Shown here in pieces: positions 45,201 through 56,866 of a stretch of 64,000 nucleotides of DNA (positions within the stretch are counted from its first letter, which is position 1; every line of letters starts with the position of its first letter). The DNA is taken from positions 1,943,001-2,007,000 of the forward strand of contig NC_089035.1 of assembly GCF_034140825.1 (NCBI RefSeq), read 5' to 3'. The translations under genes were made by a program, and so were the position numbers. Source of the stretch: Oryza sativa Japonica Group (Eukaryota > Streptophyta > Magnoliopsida > Poales > Poaceae). The notes under the pieces are model-generated. The model was not told where the DNA came from and ran no database searches. It saw only the letters and a list, made by a program, of their open reading frames with translations.

Positions 45201-46996
45201 CATAATCTATCTTATGATATGGATTAACCGAACTAATGAAAGCATAAAGTTTCACAGTAACAACAGTATGAACATTACAGGACTAACACACATCATTTTC
45301 TTCTTTTAAACAAAGAAGACTTCTAGGTCGTCCTAGTCCCTTTCACCTTTCCCCTGGATTTCATTTGTTCCTTGCCGGGTCTTAGTTCATGTGCCAGCCC
45401 CTTTCAGCTGATTAATTTACTCTATTCCCTAACATCAAAGGCATCATTTATCGACAAATGTAACTCTTATAGATGCATGCATATGCTACAATCCGATGTG
45501 GATGACATGACACATCGCACATTTTGATGAACTGAAGTAGTACTTGGCAGTTGACACAAGGTTTGCACAGACATATATGAAAACGATATGCTGTCACAAC
45601 TGACTGCTCAACTTGATAGAGCGACTAACTGCTACCCTCTGCCTTTTTGTTGATTCCACTGCTAACGTTTGTTTTGAACAGTGCAGTAGGTGCTATAGGA
45701 GAACGAAAGAAAGAGGTTCAATGAAACAGTTTGCCATCAAAGATGAAACCGAAGCAATTCAAGGGAAGTTTCAGTCAAAAACAAAACGAAAGGAAGTTAA
45801 AAGAAATCAAATACACGAATTGACCATTTCAAATGATGAAAGTGCATTGTTATATTATAGTCAAGGGGAAGTGCCATTCATAGTTTCAGACCAGAGGTGG
45901 CGTCTTAATGTTAGCAGCCTTTGAATTTCTATTATCTCTACTCTTTATGAAAAACGAATAGCCAGCAATCTCTTAGCTCTAAGAAATAATGACCAACAAA
46001 ATTTGCAGACTCGCAGTTTCCTAAGCTTGTTTGGAATTCTTATACGAACTTTTTCCCTCAAGGTTTGCATACAAAAAGCACAACCTAAGTGATAAGTAGG
46101 AACATGTATCTCAATGCGTGTAATATGCATAATGTATTCATTCTCACGCCAATGCAAAAGTATTTCTTCAAAAAAATTTTTTGCAAAGGTAGCAAACGCT
46201 CCTTACCTGATGGATGGCTTGACGTTGTGTTGGTACGGGTTGAATTGGAGCAGAGCAACCCGTCGGGGCAGAAGCACTGGAACGAAAGCTGTTCGAACCT
46301 GCACTCCCCGCCTCTCCTTCTGCACCCATCGCAGTCTTGATCTCCCATTACCGACCTCATCCATTCCAAGACGAACCCATCTTTGATCAATTGCTCGTAG
46401 TGTCCACTCACCGGCTTCATTCCATCATAGTACCCACGCACCGGCACGCTGACAGAGTTGCAGTTCCCTCGAACCCCGGACGGTGGTGTGCTGTTCCACT
46501 TGTCGGAGATGTAAGCTCCCATCGTCCGGTTTCCACATGGCCGTTGCAGCTGCCCAACGTGTTCAGGAATCGAGCAGTCATAGATGAATGCGAGATACTT
46601 GTTGGTGTTGCTGATGATGAACGGGTAGGGACTGAGGCTGGATGTCACGTTGAAATCCGGGACGGGGCAGTCGGCGTCGCCGGCGAAGGTGGTCTCTACG
46701 GCCGCCACCAGCGAGTTATTCTCGTAGAAAATACTGTCCACGCGAAACAGGTGGTCCCTGAACGTCCTGCTGAGGAACGCGCGGCCGGTTCGGTTGTCGC
46801 AGGTGAGGTCCAACACCGGGTAGCCGCAGGACACCGGCTGCACGCCGCTGAGCGAGAAGGGGTAACTGATGGTCAGGTTCCCGCATCTCGCCGGCGTGCA
46901 GCTTGTGTTGCCACTGGTGCTGGTCTCGTTGTGGCCAATTGCTGCCGCGGCATGCAGCAAGGAGGCGAGGGGGAGCAGTAGCAAAGCAGGATGCAT
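42296..46996 (-). CDS. LRK10-like/WAK-like receptor kinase B (RD kinase)
   Basis: Four exons on the minus strand: 46996-46207 (ectodomain), 43926-43894 (33-nt micro-exon), 43560-43300 (transmembrane and start of kinase) and 43212-42296 (kinase). All are GT-AG and phase 1, giving 666 residues. The start at 46996 (MHPALLLLPLASLLHAAAAI) is chosen for its signal peptide. GUB_WAK_bind has 'CGNLTISYPFSLSGVQPVSC'; WAK_assoc has 'CDGCRRRGGEC' and 'FQCFCPDGLLC'. The membrane span is 'AAAVVCLGILGVGSTVLY'. The kinase has '[12 protein letters not shown]', catalytic Lys about 373 (VAVKRL), '[13 protein letters not shown]' (RD) and 'DFG'. As in kinase A the APE-region Glu is replaced, here by Met ('GTPGYLDPMYH'). 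Kinase exon codons are much GC-richer than in kinase A. Intron 1 is 2.3 kb with an hAT MITE; intron 2 carries a Stowaway-like MITE. Confidence 0.9.
43611..43845. repeat. Stowaway-like MITE in intron 2 of kinase B
   Basis: The inverted ends 'ACTCCCTCTTTTTCAAAATG' and 'CATTTTGAAACGGAGGGAT' extend inward through 'TTTGACACCGTTGAC' / 'GTCAACGGTGTCAAA'. It makes up most of the 333-bp intron. Confidence 0.85.
44805..44993. mobile_element. hAT-type MITE in intron 1 of kinase B
   Basis: The ends 'CAGTGGCTGAGCC' and 'AGCTCCGCCATTG' are inverted. An exact 8-bp duplication GTGTAAAA flanks it at 44797-44804 and 44994-45001. Same family as 17686-18205 and 59948-60097. Non-coding. Confidence 0.85.
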
Positions 46997-46999
46997 CGC

Positions 47000-48900
47000 A
47001 TCGGAGGAGAGAAAGAAGATATCAACGAGACAACAAGGAAGGAGAGGGTGGTTAAGGTTGCCGGCAGATTCTTGTTTGCATCCGTGCAAGCGGAGGGTGG
47101 AGTGGACTTTGGAGAGATGAAGAGAGCGAACCACCGCTGCTGCTGCTTCGGTCACAACTCGCGGCCATATACTTTGACCGTGAATTCATTCGCTCCCTGT
47201 TTTTGTTCGCACCTAAGCTAGCTCTCTCCATCCTCTGTGGTGAGTTTGCCTGAAACGATAGGTAAAGGTAGAAGTTAATGGACCATATTATCATTGACCG
47301 ACCCTTAGAACATGGCTCGACAAATTCTAGCCAGGCACTCCAAGCTCCAAGAGAAAGTCCGACGCAAGTTCCACGGCATCAATTCTTGGTCTTCTGGTTT
47401 CCATTTCAGCATTCAACACACAGGCTGTATATGTGACCACTTTTTGAATGGATGAGTATTTGAATATGATTGATGAAAATTCTATGCTGCTACCAGTAAA
47501 TTAGACCTAAAAGTTTTCGATCATATCCTTTTGCTGGCCCTTTTGCTAAAGCAAGGTACTGCTTCGAAACTAATCATTGTGAAAAACTGAAGATGCTCAC
47601 AAGGCACAACTATTGTGTTCTCATCAAACTAGTCTGGAGACTTTGGTGTCGTCGGCGTCAACAGAGAAAAATGATGCACCGGAATTTCTCTTTCTGCAGA
47701 TAAAATGGCTATCTGAAACTGAAAAAGGTTCAGAGGCTGAAAACTATGTACGCGAAGCTTACGTCGGAGGATGCAGTCTCCATCACTTCTTCCGTAGCTA
47801 CGACGGCGCCATGGCATCGAAGTCCTTGTCCATCCATTCGCATGGCTCCATCCGCTCCAGCGAAAAATCTCTTCGCCGTGATCTCTGCAAGCGTGCATTA
47901 TCCTAACTGCTACATGGAAATAATACAATAGTGTTGGATCGACTTTTTGTTTACCTGTGGAAAATCGAGCTTCGTTACAGAGAAAACTGGCATTTAGGAA
48001 GTAACTTGCATATGAGGTCACCTTCCGGCTCTGGCTTTCTTTCATGAAAGGTATACGCGTTGACCTGCTAGGCAGTGTAGTAAATTAAATAAATACCTGT
48101 ATTTTCTTATTGAGCTCTTACAGGAGAGTGACACGTAAGAAGGCCTACATAAGCTAAAAAAGGAAGTACACTTGTTAATTACATAAATATTTGCCAAGCA
48201 AATAGGATAAAAACTATGCAGCAATAGGGCACACTACGGTTGCAAGTCTGGAAAGGAAGACAGATTGCCACTGAAAATACAGGCAAGTAGTGTCACAGAG
48301 TATTGAGTTGGCCACCAACCATTTCAGCTAAAAGATTGTTATTGATGAAAGGTGGAAACGGAAAATATTTCAACATAGCAAAAGGTTCATCTTTGAACTT
48401 GGTAGACTCTTACCATTAAACTACATCTAGAGCAGGCTTGAATTGTTAGAAAACGACAGGTAAACAACAAAGCTTTTTCAAGAACTAAACATGCAGATTT
48501 TTATGGTACAGAACCATTATAAGGAAAAAAAAAAGGTGCACCAACTATTCTAGTGTGGATTACATGAAGTATGCTATATATAAAGGTCTAAAACAACTAG
48601 AAGCACAGTAGGACAGTAAATTCAGGATTCCGAAGATGTGGCAACACTAGTATCTGTATCTTAGGCAAGAACAGTCTCACATGACGTCTCACTGTATGAA
48701 AACCTTGCTCAGCTATTCCCGTGTTAGAAACAAACATGTTAACGACGTATTTGTCATCAAATGCTAGAGTCCAATGCGCATGCGGCAAGACAAGTCCAAA
48801 CAGCATCACATAAATTGCTAACCTTAACTTTCAAGCAGAACCAATTCACTTTCTTGTCTCAGATTTTTACAAGAAGCGTCAATTGCACAGAAGAAAAAAA
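47000..48900. other. Head-to-head spacer between the minus and plus halves of the receptor cluster
   Basis: This 1.9-kb interval should hold the promoters of kinase B (minus) and kinase C (plus). No clear TATA box was singled out. A moderately GC-rich patch at about 47730-47905 could be a non-coding exon, but no product is supported. Confidence 0.4.
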
Positions 48901-48917
48901 GAATCCAACATTTTGCA

Positions 48918-51045
48918 ATGCATACCAAGTTGCTCCTGTTGCCAATCTTGGCCTCTTTGCAGCTACTACCAGGCGCTGCCAATGGCGCCACCGTGGACCC
49001 AAGCTGCCCACCGGCGACATGCGGGAACCTGACTATCACCTACCCATTCTGGCTGGGCAGCCAGAACCAGTCGTCTTGCGGCCCACCGTCGTTCCAGCTC
49101 ACGTGCAATGACAGAGCATCAGGTCCCTTCCTAAGAAACTCCTACATCAAGGTCCTCGGCTTCGATTATGGCCGCCGCTCCCTCGTGGCCGTGCACGCCC
49201 TCCTCGCTGCCGATGCTGCGTGCACCGTCATGTTCAACGTGTCCTCCGCCTTCGCGATCACTGACAGGTTCAGTATCAGCCAGAGCAACCGGGAGCTCTA
49301 TGTGCTGTCCAGGTGCAGAGAGAGACTGCCACCGCCAGACGCTGTCCCGGTGACCAACTGCAGAGCCAACAGTAGTGGCATGTACGCCTACCTTGGGGGA
49401 AGCTATGGCACAGGCCAGACACCGGTGAACAATGGTGGTTGCGAGCTTTCAGTGTTCCTGGTGCTTGGGTCCAGCAACGCCGCCGACATGACAGCGGCAA
49501 ATTACAGACAGCTTATAGCGGGCGGGTTTCTGTTGGAGTGGGAACCTGTTGGCGACTGCAACGCCTGCACAGCGAGCGGCGGGAGGTGCCGGTACGATGC
49601 CAGCACATCGGCGTTCGCATGCCTTTGCTCGGATGGTGGCATGAGACCATCGATTTGCGGTGAGCTAAGCATGCAGAAATGATAGTCTTGTGAAGCTGCA
49701 TATATTCAGATTTCTGTTTTTCTTTCAGAACTAGCTAGTGACATATGCTGTGTGTGTGTGTGTGTGTGTGTGTGTTTTATAATCTTTTTGTCATGCAGAT
49801 GGTAAGAACAGGGGCAAGTTGGCTTTGATAGGTAAACATTCTGCTTCATTTGTAACCTGGTTAAATTGTAGAACAGAATGCATTAACCAGAAGTTTAAGT
49901 TGCTTACCTGTACCTCTTCTTTACTTTCAGTATCTCTGTCTGCTGCGGCTGGCTTGGTTTTCGCCTTTCTTGCTTGGCTGATGTACCGTCAGAGGCAAAA
50001 GTTCAGATCAGCAATCTGCGGAGTTTACTCTGGCAATACGAAAAATGAAGAAGAAATGTTGAAAAAATGTGAATCTCTTGCTCTCAAAAGGTACAAGTAC
50101 TCAGAGTTGAAGAAAATAACTAAATCATTTGAAGATAATTTAGGAGAAGGTGGCTATGGTGTAGTATTCAAGGGAAGACTACAAAATGGCAGAATGGTTG
50201 CAGTGAAGATCTTGACAGTATCAAAAGGCAATGGAGAGGATTTCCTAAATGAAGTTATGAGCATCAGTCGGACATCTCATGTTAACATTGTCACTCTACT
50301 CGGTTTTTGTTTAGAGGGACCAAAGCGAGCGCTTGTCTACGAGTACATGCCTAATGGTTCTTTGAAGAATTACATTCATTCAGAAAGTTCAAATCTAGCT
50401 ACAGGATGGGAGATGCTGCTAAAAATTGTGATCGGCATCGCACGAGGACTGGAGTATCTGCACCAGGGCTGCAACACCCGCATCATCCATTTCGATATCA
50501 AGCCTCGCAACATCCTTCTTGATCATGAGTTTTGTCCAAAAATTGCAGATTTTGGATTAGCCAAGCTATGCCACCTCAACGAGAGCATCCTTTCGATGGC
50601 GGAAGCGAGAGGAACCATTGGTTTTATTGCTCCAGAAGTATTCTCCAGAGGATTCGGAGTTGTGTCAACCAAATCAGATGTCTATAGCTACGGGATGCTG
50701 CTTTTGGAAATAGTCAAAGTAAGAAAAAACATAAAAGGAATTGCAGATAATTTCAGTGAAACATTTTTCCCACATTGGGTTTATGACAGTCTGGTGAGTG
50801 AGATGCAATGTTGTGAAACGGCATATGGAACCGAAGAGATTGCAAGAAAGATGACCATAGTTGGACTGTGGTGCATACAAATGACACCTGAAACTCGTCC
50901 TTCGATGAGCAGGGTCATAGAGATGTTGGAAAGGAGTATCAGTGAACTAGAAATGCCGCCCAAACCATTCCTCTGCTCCCCCATCCACTCAACGAATGTT
51001 TCGTCTTATAAATCAGTCAATTTTACGATGTCTGCATCATCATGA
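48918..51045 (+). CDS. LRK10L2-type receptor kinase C (non-RD kinase)
   Basis: Three exons: 48918-49659 (ectodomain), 49799-49831 (33-nt micro-exon) and 49931-51045 (transmembrane and whole kinase). All are GT-AG and phase 1, giving 629 residues. Signal peptide MHTKLLLLPILASLQLLPGA. GUB_WAK_bind has 'CGNLTITYPFWLGSQNQSSC'; WAK_assoc has 'CNACTASGGRC' and 'FACLCSDGGMRPSIC'. The membrane span is 'SAAAGLVFAFLAWLMY'. The kinase has 'LGEGGYGVVFKG', 'VAVKIL', 'IIHFDIKPRNILL' (HFD, so non-RD), 'DFGLAKLC' and 'ARGTIGFIAPEVF'. Unlike A and B the kinase has no internal intron, as expected for the Lr10 / rust-resistance-kinase branch. Non-RD receptor kinases are often linked to immune signalling. Intron 1 is only 139 bp and holds a GT microsatellite. 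Confidence 0.92.
49748..49775. repeat. (GT)n microsatellite in intron 1 of kinase C
   Basis: About 13 uninterrupted TG/GT units lie between the donor at 49660 and the acceptor before 49799. Such runs are usually length-polymorphic and may affect splicing of this short intron. Confidence 0.9.
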
Positions 51046-51429
51046 TATGTTGATATGCTGCATTATGCTACTATATTTGTAGTTCTTGTTTTTTAGCTGA
51101 GCACTTGTAATTATTTTCATTGTTAGTACCATATTAACATCAATGTATATATACATTCTATTTGAAAATCTAAGGATGTAAGTACGGATTCACGGTTATG
51201 AATCATGACTAGCACATAAAGGCGTTATACTGAAGAATTATCAGAGTTCAGATACTTCACTATCTCGACATCGTCAGATACAATTGGCCAAACGAACTTC
51301 ACATGCAATTTCTATAAGGAACTAATTTTACAAAATGTTTAGCAGTCAATGCAACTATCTTAGAGGACAAAAAAAAAAACAAAGAAGAGTTTGCTTAAAA
51401 AAGGAACAGGGAATTCATGGCATGATAAA

Positions 51430-51835
51430 GATGCAGAACTTACTGGTAGTGGGCTAATCTGCAAAGCCGTCGGAGGAACACGCGCTTTCATCAGCACCCC
51501 TGCCTGCCTGCCTGGGTGGATGCCAATGCTCGTCCAGTTCCCCCGCCCCGCCGGCCACGGCAGTTCCCTTGCCCAAGGCACGACCGCATCGCCGCCACCC
51601 CAGTGCGGTTGACTTGACCAGTTTCCGCCGCGCACTCCGATGGCATAGCGCTGGAATCCGCTCAGGATTGGTCCTGCCGGTTGCCGCACTACCACCGCCG
51701 AGCCGTCACGGCGGCGGCCGGCGGCCGGGGCTGTGGCGGCGGCTCGAGGGGAGTGGAGCGAGAGAGAGAGAGAGAGAGTTGAGGCCCCGAAGAGTAGCAT
51801 GACATGATACGGGCCCATGGGCCGTGGATAACCTG
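51430..51835 (-). other. Antisense-oriented GC-rich first-exon candidate downstream of kinase C
   Basis: A GC-rich block with the promoter-like motif 'GGGCCCATGGGCC' at its upstream (right) end and a donor-like 'CCA|GTAAGTTCTGCATC' at its left end, on the minus strand. A shorter, clearly related block with the same donor sequence follows kinase D at 62323-62590. A 165-codon frame (51360-51857) spans it but has no recognised domain and runs through the donor. It might be a non-coding antisense RNA or the first exon of an unrecognised gene. Confidence 0.35.
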
Positions 51836-52140
51836 TAATGACGGGCCCAAACACCAAACTGAGATGGAAGAGAAGACGCTATGCAGAGATTTTTTTTCTA
51901 GTTTTAGACATTTTTAATTTTAAAAAAACTCTCTAAAAAGAATAATTAACTATTTGCCACTAGACCCACATGTCATATACACATGAGAGCCCACATATCA
52001 TAGACAGCGAGTGACAAATAATCAATTGCCACAGCCCCCCCCCCCCAAAAAAAAAAGTTGATTCTAAATTTGAAGCACCACGCCAGTCTAATTGGCGGCG
52101 TCAGAAAAAACTGTCACGCCACATGATGCCGTTAACATAT

Positions 52141-52647
52141 TTTAAAAATAGAGAGAATCCATTATATACCACTGACTTTATCATACGTCTACGATTTGCC
52201 ACTGACTTTATCATGTTCTACAATATGCCATCGACTTTTGCTTAACTTCTACAATTTACCATCGCCGTCCGGTTAGTCTCCGTTAGTATTGTACAAATTT
52301 GTCGAAATGACCAAAATACCCCTGGGAGAAAAGGTTTCAAAATTTGGATAAAAATTATGAAATATCATATTTCAAGTTTTTGGTCAAATTTTGGATGTTT
52401 ACAATCTTATGTTTATAATATAATATTTTGATAATTTTATCCAAATTTTGGAAGTTTTTGTCATAGGGGTATTTTGGTCATTTCGACAAATTTGTACAGT
52501 ACTAACGGTGGCTAACCGGACGGTGATGGTAAATCGTAGAAGTTAAGCAAAAGTCGATGGCATATTGTAGAACGTGACAAAGTCAGTGGCAAATCGTAGA
52601 CGTGCGACAAAGTCAGTGGCATATAATAAATTATCTCTTAAAAATAA
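52141..52647. repeat. MITE with about 190-bp terminal inverted repeats
   Basis: The left arm ('ATACCACTGACTTTATCATA', 'CGACTTTTGCTTAACTTCTA', 'ACAAATTTGTCGAAATGACC') and right arm ('GGTCATTTCGACAAATTTGT', 'TAGAAGTTAAGCAAAAGTCG', 'GACAAAGTCAGTGGCATATA') pair along almost their whole length around an AT-rich centre. Non-coding. Inverted repeats this long resemble Mutator-like MITEs. Confidence 0.85.
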
Positions 52648-52759
52648 GTCTTGGGAGGGGTCCGTTTTAAAAATAAAAATAAAAATATTAATAAAATAAT
52701 AAAAATCCTTGTGCAGAAGACTTGAACGAGTGCAGTGTAAAAAAAAAGTCAAAAAATTA

Positions 52760-53075
52760 CTATGGGTATGTTTAGTGCTTTAGATGTAAAGGCTTTGAAG
52801 TATACGGACACATTTAAAATATTAAACGTAGACTAATAATAAAACAAATTACATTTAAAATATTAAACGTAGACTAATAATAAAACAAATTACAGATTCC
52901 GCCTGTAAACTGTGAGACGAATTTATTAAGCTTAATTAATCCGTCATTAGCAAATATATACTGTAGCATCACATTGTTAAATCATGACGTAATTAGGCTC
53001 AAAAGATTCGTCTCGTAATTTACATGTAAATTGTGTAATGTTTTTGATTAATTTTTTTTATCTAAACAAGGCCTA
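52760..53075. repeat. MITE-like element with shared core, copy 2
   Basis: It carries 'GACGAATTTATTAAGCTTAA', 'TAATCCGTCATTAGC' and 'GATTCGTCTCGTAATTTACA' in the same order as the copies at 2430-2760 and 55260-55612. A 45-bp internal segment with 'TTTAAAATATTAAACGTAGA' is tandemly doubled. Non-coding. Confidence 0.6.
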
Positions 53076-53366
53076 CAACGATTATTCTGAAGACATCCAA
53101 ACACCAATCCAACATGGTACGAGCTGTTGACAGTTACAGAGACTGGAGTAAGCTGGACGGCATAATCATGTCCTTTTTGACAACCTACTTCTTCAGTTAC
53201 ATCGAACCTGGATGGTCAAGACTCAAGACTTGCCCTTCGGGCACTGCGACACTGAATGAATGGCCAATGTTGTTGAGACCATTTTGCCTGATTGTTTTCT
53301 ATTCAGTTTTTTTTTTTGCCTGATTGTATTCATCTCTGTGCTCCACGCAGCTCATCACCTAGCTGC

Positions 53367-54054
53367 ATGCCTGCATCCTCCATGTCCCCAGCCAGCTTGC
53401 TGCTGCTGTTCTCATCCCTCACCCTGGTAGCAGCAGCTATTTCAGCAGACGAGCAAGGCGGCGGATCATGCTCGCCGAGGACATGCGGCAACGTGACAAT
53501 CTCACACCCGTTCGGGTTCGTCCCGGAGCAGGAGACGGACACGAAATGCGGCCGGCTGGGCTTCGAGGTTCACTGCAGCAACAACACCCCATACCTCGGC
53601 TACTACCGGCGGAAGTACCGGTTCCAGGTGCTCGACATCTTCTACGGCAACAGCTCCCTGCTCGTCGCCGACGTCCACAAGCTCGACGACTTCCGGAACT
53701 CCAGCTCCAAGGGCTGCCATGTCATGACAGCCAACACCTCCTCCAAGGTCGGGCAACCTTTCTCGGTCAGCTCCGCCAACCTGAACCTCATCTTCTACAA
53801 CTGCACGGCGGAGACGGCGGCGGCGGCGGTGCGGCGAGACGGCGGGCTTGTGGAGACGAAATGCAGCGGCGGTGGCACGCTTGTTCGCGTCGGAGGGCAT
53901 TACAGCGATTCTGGCAGCTATGAGGAGTACTCGGTGGAGGGATGCGGCGCCACCCTCGTGCCGGTGCTGGGGACATCATCTGGTGAGGCGAATGCGAGCA
54001 GCTATGAGGAACTGATCAGTGATGGATTCCTCTTGACATGGCAGCCGCCGTCCG
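53367..54054 (+). CDS. Ectodomain exon 'short class', distal first-exon candidate for kinase D
   Basis: A 688-nt exon from the ATG at 53367 (or 53382, MSPASLLLLFSSLTL, also a good signal-peptide start) to the donor 'CCGTCCG|GTAAG' at 54054/54055, phase 1. GUB_WAK_bind has 'CGNVTISHPFGFV', 'CGRLGFEVHC', 'LGYYRRKYRFQVLDIFYGN' and 'SSLLVADVHKLDDF'. It ends 'SDGFLLTWQPPSG' without the WAK_assoc cluster. It belongs with 26379-27054, 27579-28278 and 58204-58882. No kinase lies between it and kinase D, which already has the closer exon 58204-58882. A CGG-rich insertion gives 'ETAAAAVRRDGG' in the middle of the domain. Confidence 0.82.
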
Positions 54055-54181
54055 GTAAGTTAGCTCACTCCTGACGTTACTGAATGCTGGGTGATTGCTT
54101 TCATTCCTTGGGACAAGACCTGAGCAATATGGAATATGGAAGTGGTCGGCCAAATTAACCGAGTTACCGCGTGTTACCTCG

Positions 54182-54334
54182 TACTCTTTACGTCGAAAAA
54201 AAAAGCCAACCTTAATATAGGTGGGACACTTCCTAGGACAACGAATCCAGACATACTTTATATACAGATTCGTTATTCTAGGAAGTGTCACATCCATATC
54301 AAGGTTGGCTTTTTTTTTTTTGACGAAGAGAGTA
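54182..54334. repeat. Stowaway-like MITE just after the 53367 exon
   Basis: The inverted arms 'TACTCTTTACGTCGAAAAAA' and 'TTTTTTTGACGAAGAGAGTA' continue through 'AAGCCAACCTTAATATAGGT' and its partner. About 150 bp. It would lie in the intron if the 53367 exon is spliced to kinase D. Confidence 0.8.
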
Positions 54335-55259
54335 GCATCTACCAAAACACAGTCAGATACAAATGCAAATATTACCTCTGTCCTCATGGTATAAAAAGTT
54401 TTAGAGCTGAGCATGATTATTGAAAAAGTATATATAATTAAATAGGGGAGATTGTGATTGGTTGAGAAGAAGTGAAGTACCAATCTAAGCTATGTATACC
54501 ATGCTAATTAGTATATTAGTCAATAATTATTCAATCTAAGCTAATTATACCATGTTGATTAGTATATTAGTCAATAATTAGATAATTAGTATGTATTGGA
54601 CACCGATAATTTTTATTCTGGGTTCGCCAACACACCATTCACCATTTAACAGTTTGAAAAGCGTGCCACGAAAATCTTAACTTTCATCCATCTCTTGTTG
54701 AAGAAAAAAACAGGACCTACTTGTCAAACTAAAGTTGACGCGTCAGGCATCCCCATGCAGATTACAGCCACACTCTTTTGTCCCTTTCTACTTAGTCATA
54801 CAGATCACTTCAGAAAATTGTATGAAAATCAAACAAGAAAACGTATGCGCTTTAGCAATAAAGCGCTCATCCCTTCTTCTTTCACTTAGAATCCCCTCGC
54901 TTCTTCTTTCGCTTCTATACTTGTGCTTTCAGCAAGTTCATACCAGTCGTCAGGAGCTCCAACCTCTGCGCCTAGCTGCAAGGAACCTAAACGCGGGTTC
55001 TATCTCGTGCAAAAGAAAGATTAGAGGAAAAAGCGGGGTAGAGAAATTGGTCAACTCATCATGTTCATGACCTGAAGACAGCATGTTCGAATCTGTCCCG
55101 GCCTAATCACGTCAGATATTTTTACGAGTCCTAATCATCTGGATGAAAGAATATATGTTCTAAGTCGTTTGCCTAACAAATAGACAACTACGTGTTCTAG
55201 TTGCTCTGTTCCGTTGGTCCTTACGGAAAGTGTTGTTGTGTCAAATTAAGATTGGGTGG

Positions 55260-55612
55260 GTGTTCAGGGTGTGGTTAGTTGGGGAAAAGGAAATTTTTGG
55301 GTGTCACATCGAACGTTTGACCAGATGTCGGAAGAGGTTTTCGGACACGAATGAAAAAACTAATTTCAGAACTCGCCTAGAAACCGCGTGACGAATCTTT
55401 TGAGACTAATTAAGCCGTCATTAGCACATGTGGGTTACTATAGTACTTATGGCTAATCATGGACTAATTAAGCTTAAAAGATTTGTCTCGCAATTTCCTC
55501 CATAACTGTGCAATTAGTTTTTCTTTTTATCTATATTTAATGCTTTATATATGTGTTCAAAGATTCGATGTGATGTTTTTGGGAAAAAATTTTAGGGAAC
55601 TAAACGAGCCCT
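55260..55612. repeat. MITE-like element with shared core, copy 3
   Basis: It contains 'GAGACTAATTAAGCCGTCAT', 'GGACTAATTAAGCTTAAAAG' and 'ATTTGTCTCGCAATTTCC' and ends 'AACTAAACGAGCCCT'. The same motif order is found at 2430-2760 and 52760-53075. Confidence 0.65.
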
Positions 55613-55963
55613 CAATCTATCGCTCATGTTCACGTTCTCAAAATCAAGGTTTCATTGGAAAAACGAACGCCGACCCCACTTTGCAGTATATCATTGACTC
55701 AGTAGTCAAGAGTCAAGACGTGCCCTTTGGGGCACTGCAGAATGACGGGCAGCTCAAGTACTTCGGCCTGGGGTTCATGATGGTTCACCCCATCTCTGCA
55801 TCCTCGACAATTCGTCGCGACTTCCCGAGTCGGTCACCACTCACCACACGTTTTCCTACCGTTCAAATGTCCAGATTCCTGTGTTCATTCCTTATATAGT
55901 TATATTTTGACATTATGACCCTTTCAAAACCTTTTTTTACAAAGGAACCCTCAAGAAAACTAA

Positions 55964-56189
55964 TTACTCACTCCGTTTCATATTGTAAGTTATTTTTCTA
56001 GTCAAATTTATTATGTTTGACTAAGTTTATAGAAAAATTTAGCAACATCTAAAATAGTAAATTAGTTTCATTAAATCTAACATTGCATATGTTTGAAAAT
56101 ACTACTATATTTTTCTATAAACTTGATCAAACTTAAATAAATTTGATTAGAAAAAAAAGTCAAACGACTTATAATATGCGGAGGGAGTA
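55964..56189. repeat. Stowaway-like MITE
   Basis: Ends 'TACTCACTCCGTTTCATATT' and 'AATATGCGGAGGGAGTA', with a mirrored interior ('AAGTTATTTTTCTAGTCAAA' against 'TTTGATTAGAAAAAAAAGTC'). Confidence 0.8.
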
Positions 56190-56356
56190 CATAAATGAAA
56201 CTTCTCCGTGTGATTTTGACGGTAAGATATAACGCGTCAAGCAACTAACATGGGCTTTTGTCCAAGGTAGCACGAGTTTACGCCATTAGAGGCTTAGAGC
56301 ACAAACCTTAGTTATGGTGGGGCTGACTTTTTTACTACTGTATTTGTCCTAAAATA

Positions 56357-56594
56357 TACTCCCTCTGTTTTTTAATAGATGACGCCGTTGACTTTTTCTT
56401 ACATGTTTGACCATTCGTCTTATTCAAAAAATTTATGTAATTATAATTTATTTTGTTATGAGTTGTTTTATCACTCATAGTACTTTAATTGTGATTTATA
56501 TCTTATACATTTGCATAAAATTTTTGAATAAGACGAATGGTCAAATATGTAAGAAAAAGTCAACGGCGTCATCTATTAAAAAACGGAGGTAGTA
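56357..56594. repeat. Stowaway-like MITE
   Basis: Ends 'TACTCCCTCTGTTTTTTAAT' and 'ATTAAAAAACGGAGGTAGTA'. The arms continue through 'GATGACGCCGTTGACTTTTT' and its complement. Related to the copy in intron 2 of kinase B. Confidence 0.85.
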
Positions 56595-56632
56595 AGAACC
56601 TAAAGCTGAATTAGATATTTCCAATAATACGG

Positions 56633-56750
56633 GGCCTGTTCGGCTGGCTGGTACAGCCACTGTACGCAGCCGTTGCTGCTGCAGCTGCAGACTCAACTTA
56701 CTGTTTGTGTTGGCTGCACAACAGTAAAGTTAAGTACAGCCGAACAGGCC
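56633..56750. repeat. Short hAT-like MITE (GGGCCTGTTCGG ends)
   Basis: 'GGGCCTGTTCGGCTG' and 'CAGCCGAACAGGCCC' are perfect inverted ends about 118 bp apart, with a GCTGCTGCAGCTGCAG palindrome in the middle. Non-coding. Confidence 0.8.
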
Positions 56751-56866
56751 CACGGTTACGGTGGCGATCACGGGGAGTCTATGTTATGGCTTGCGGGAGG
56801 GGCGAGACCACGAGATGGAGGCCCGCGGTCGATGTTTTTCCATAACCAGGTTTGCCCTCCTTGCAT

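Noticed and set aside
47629-48045. 138-codon minus-strand frame near the head-to-head centre
   Set aside because: No signal peptide or domain, and composition is coding-like only in a 170-bp patch. At most a non-coding exon.
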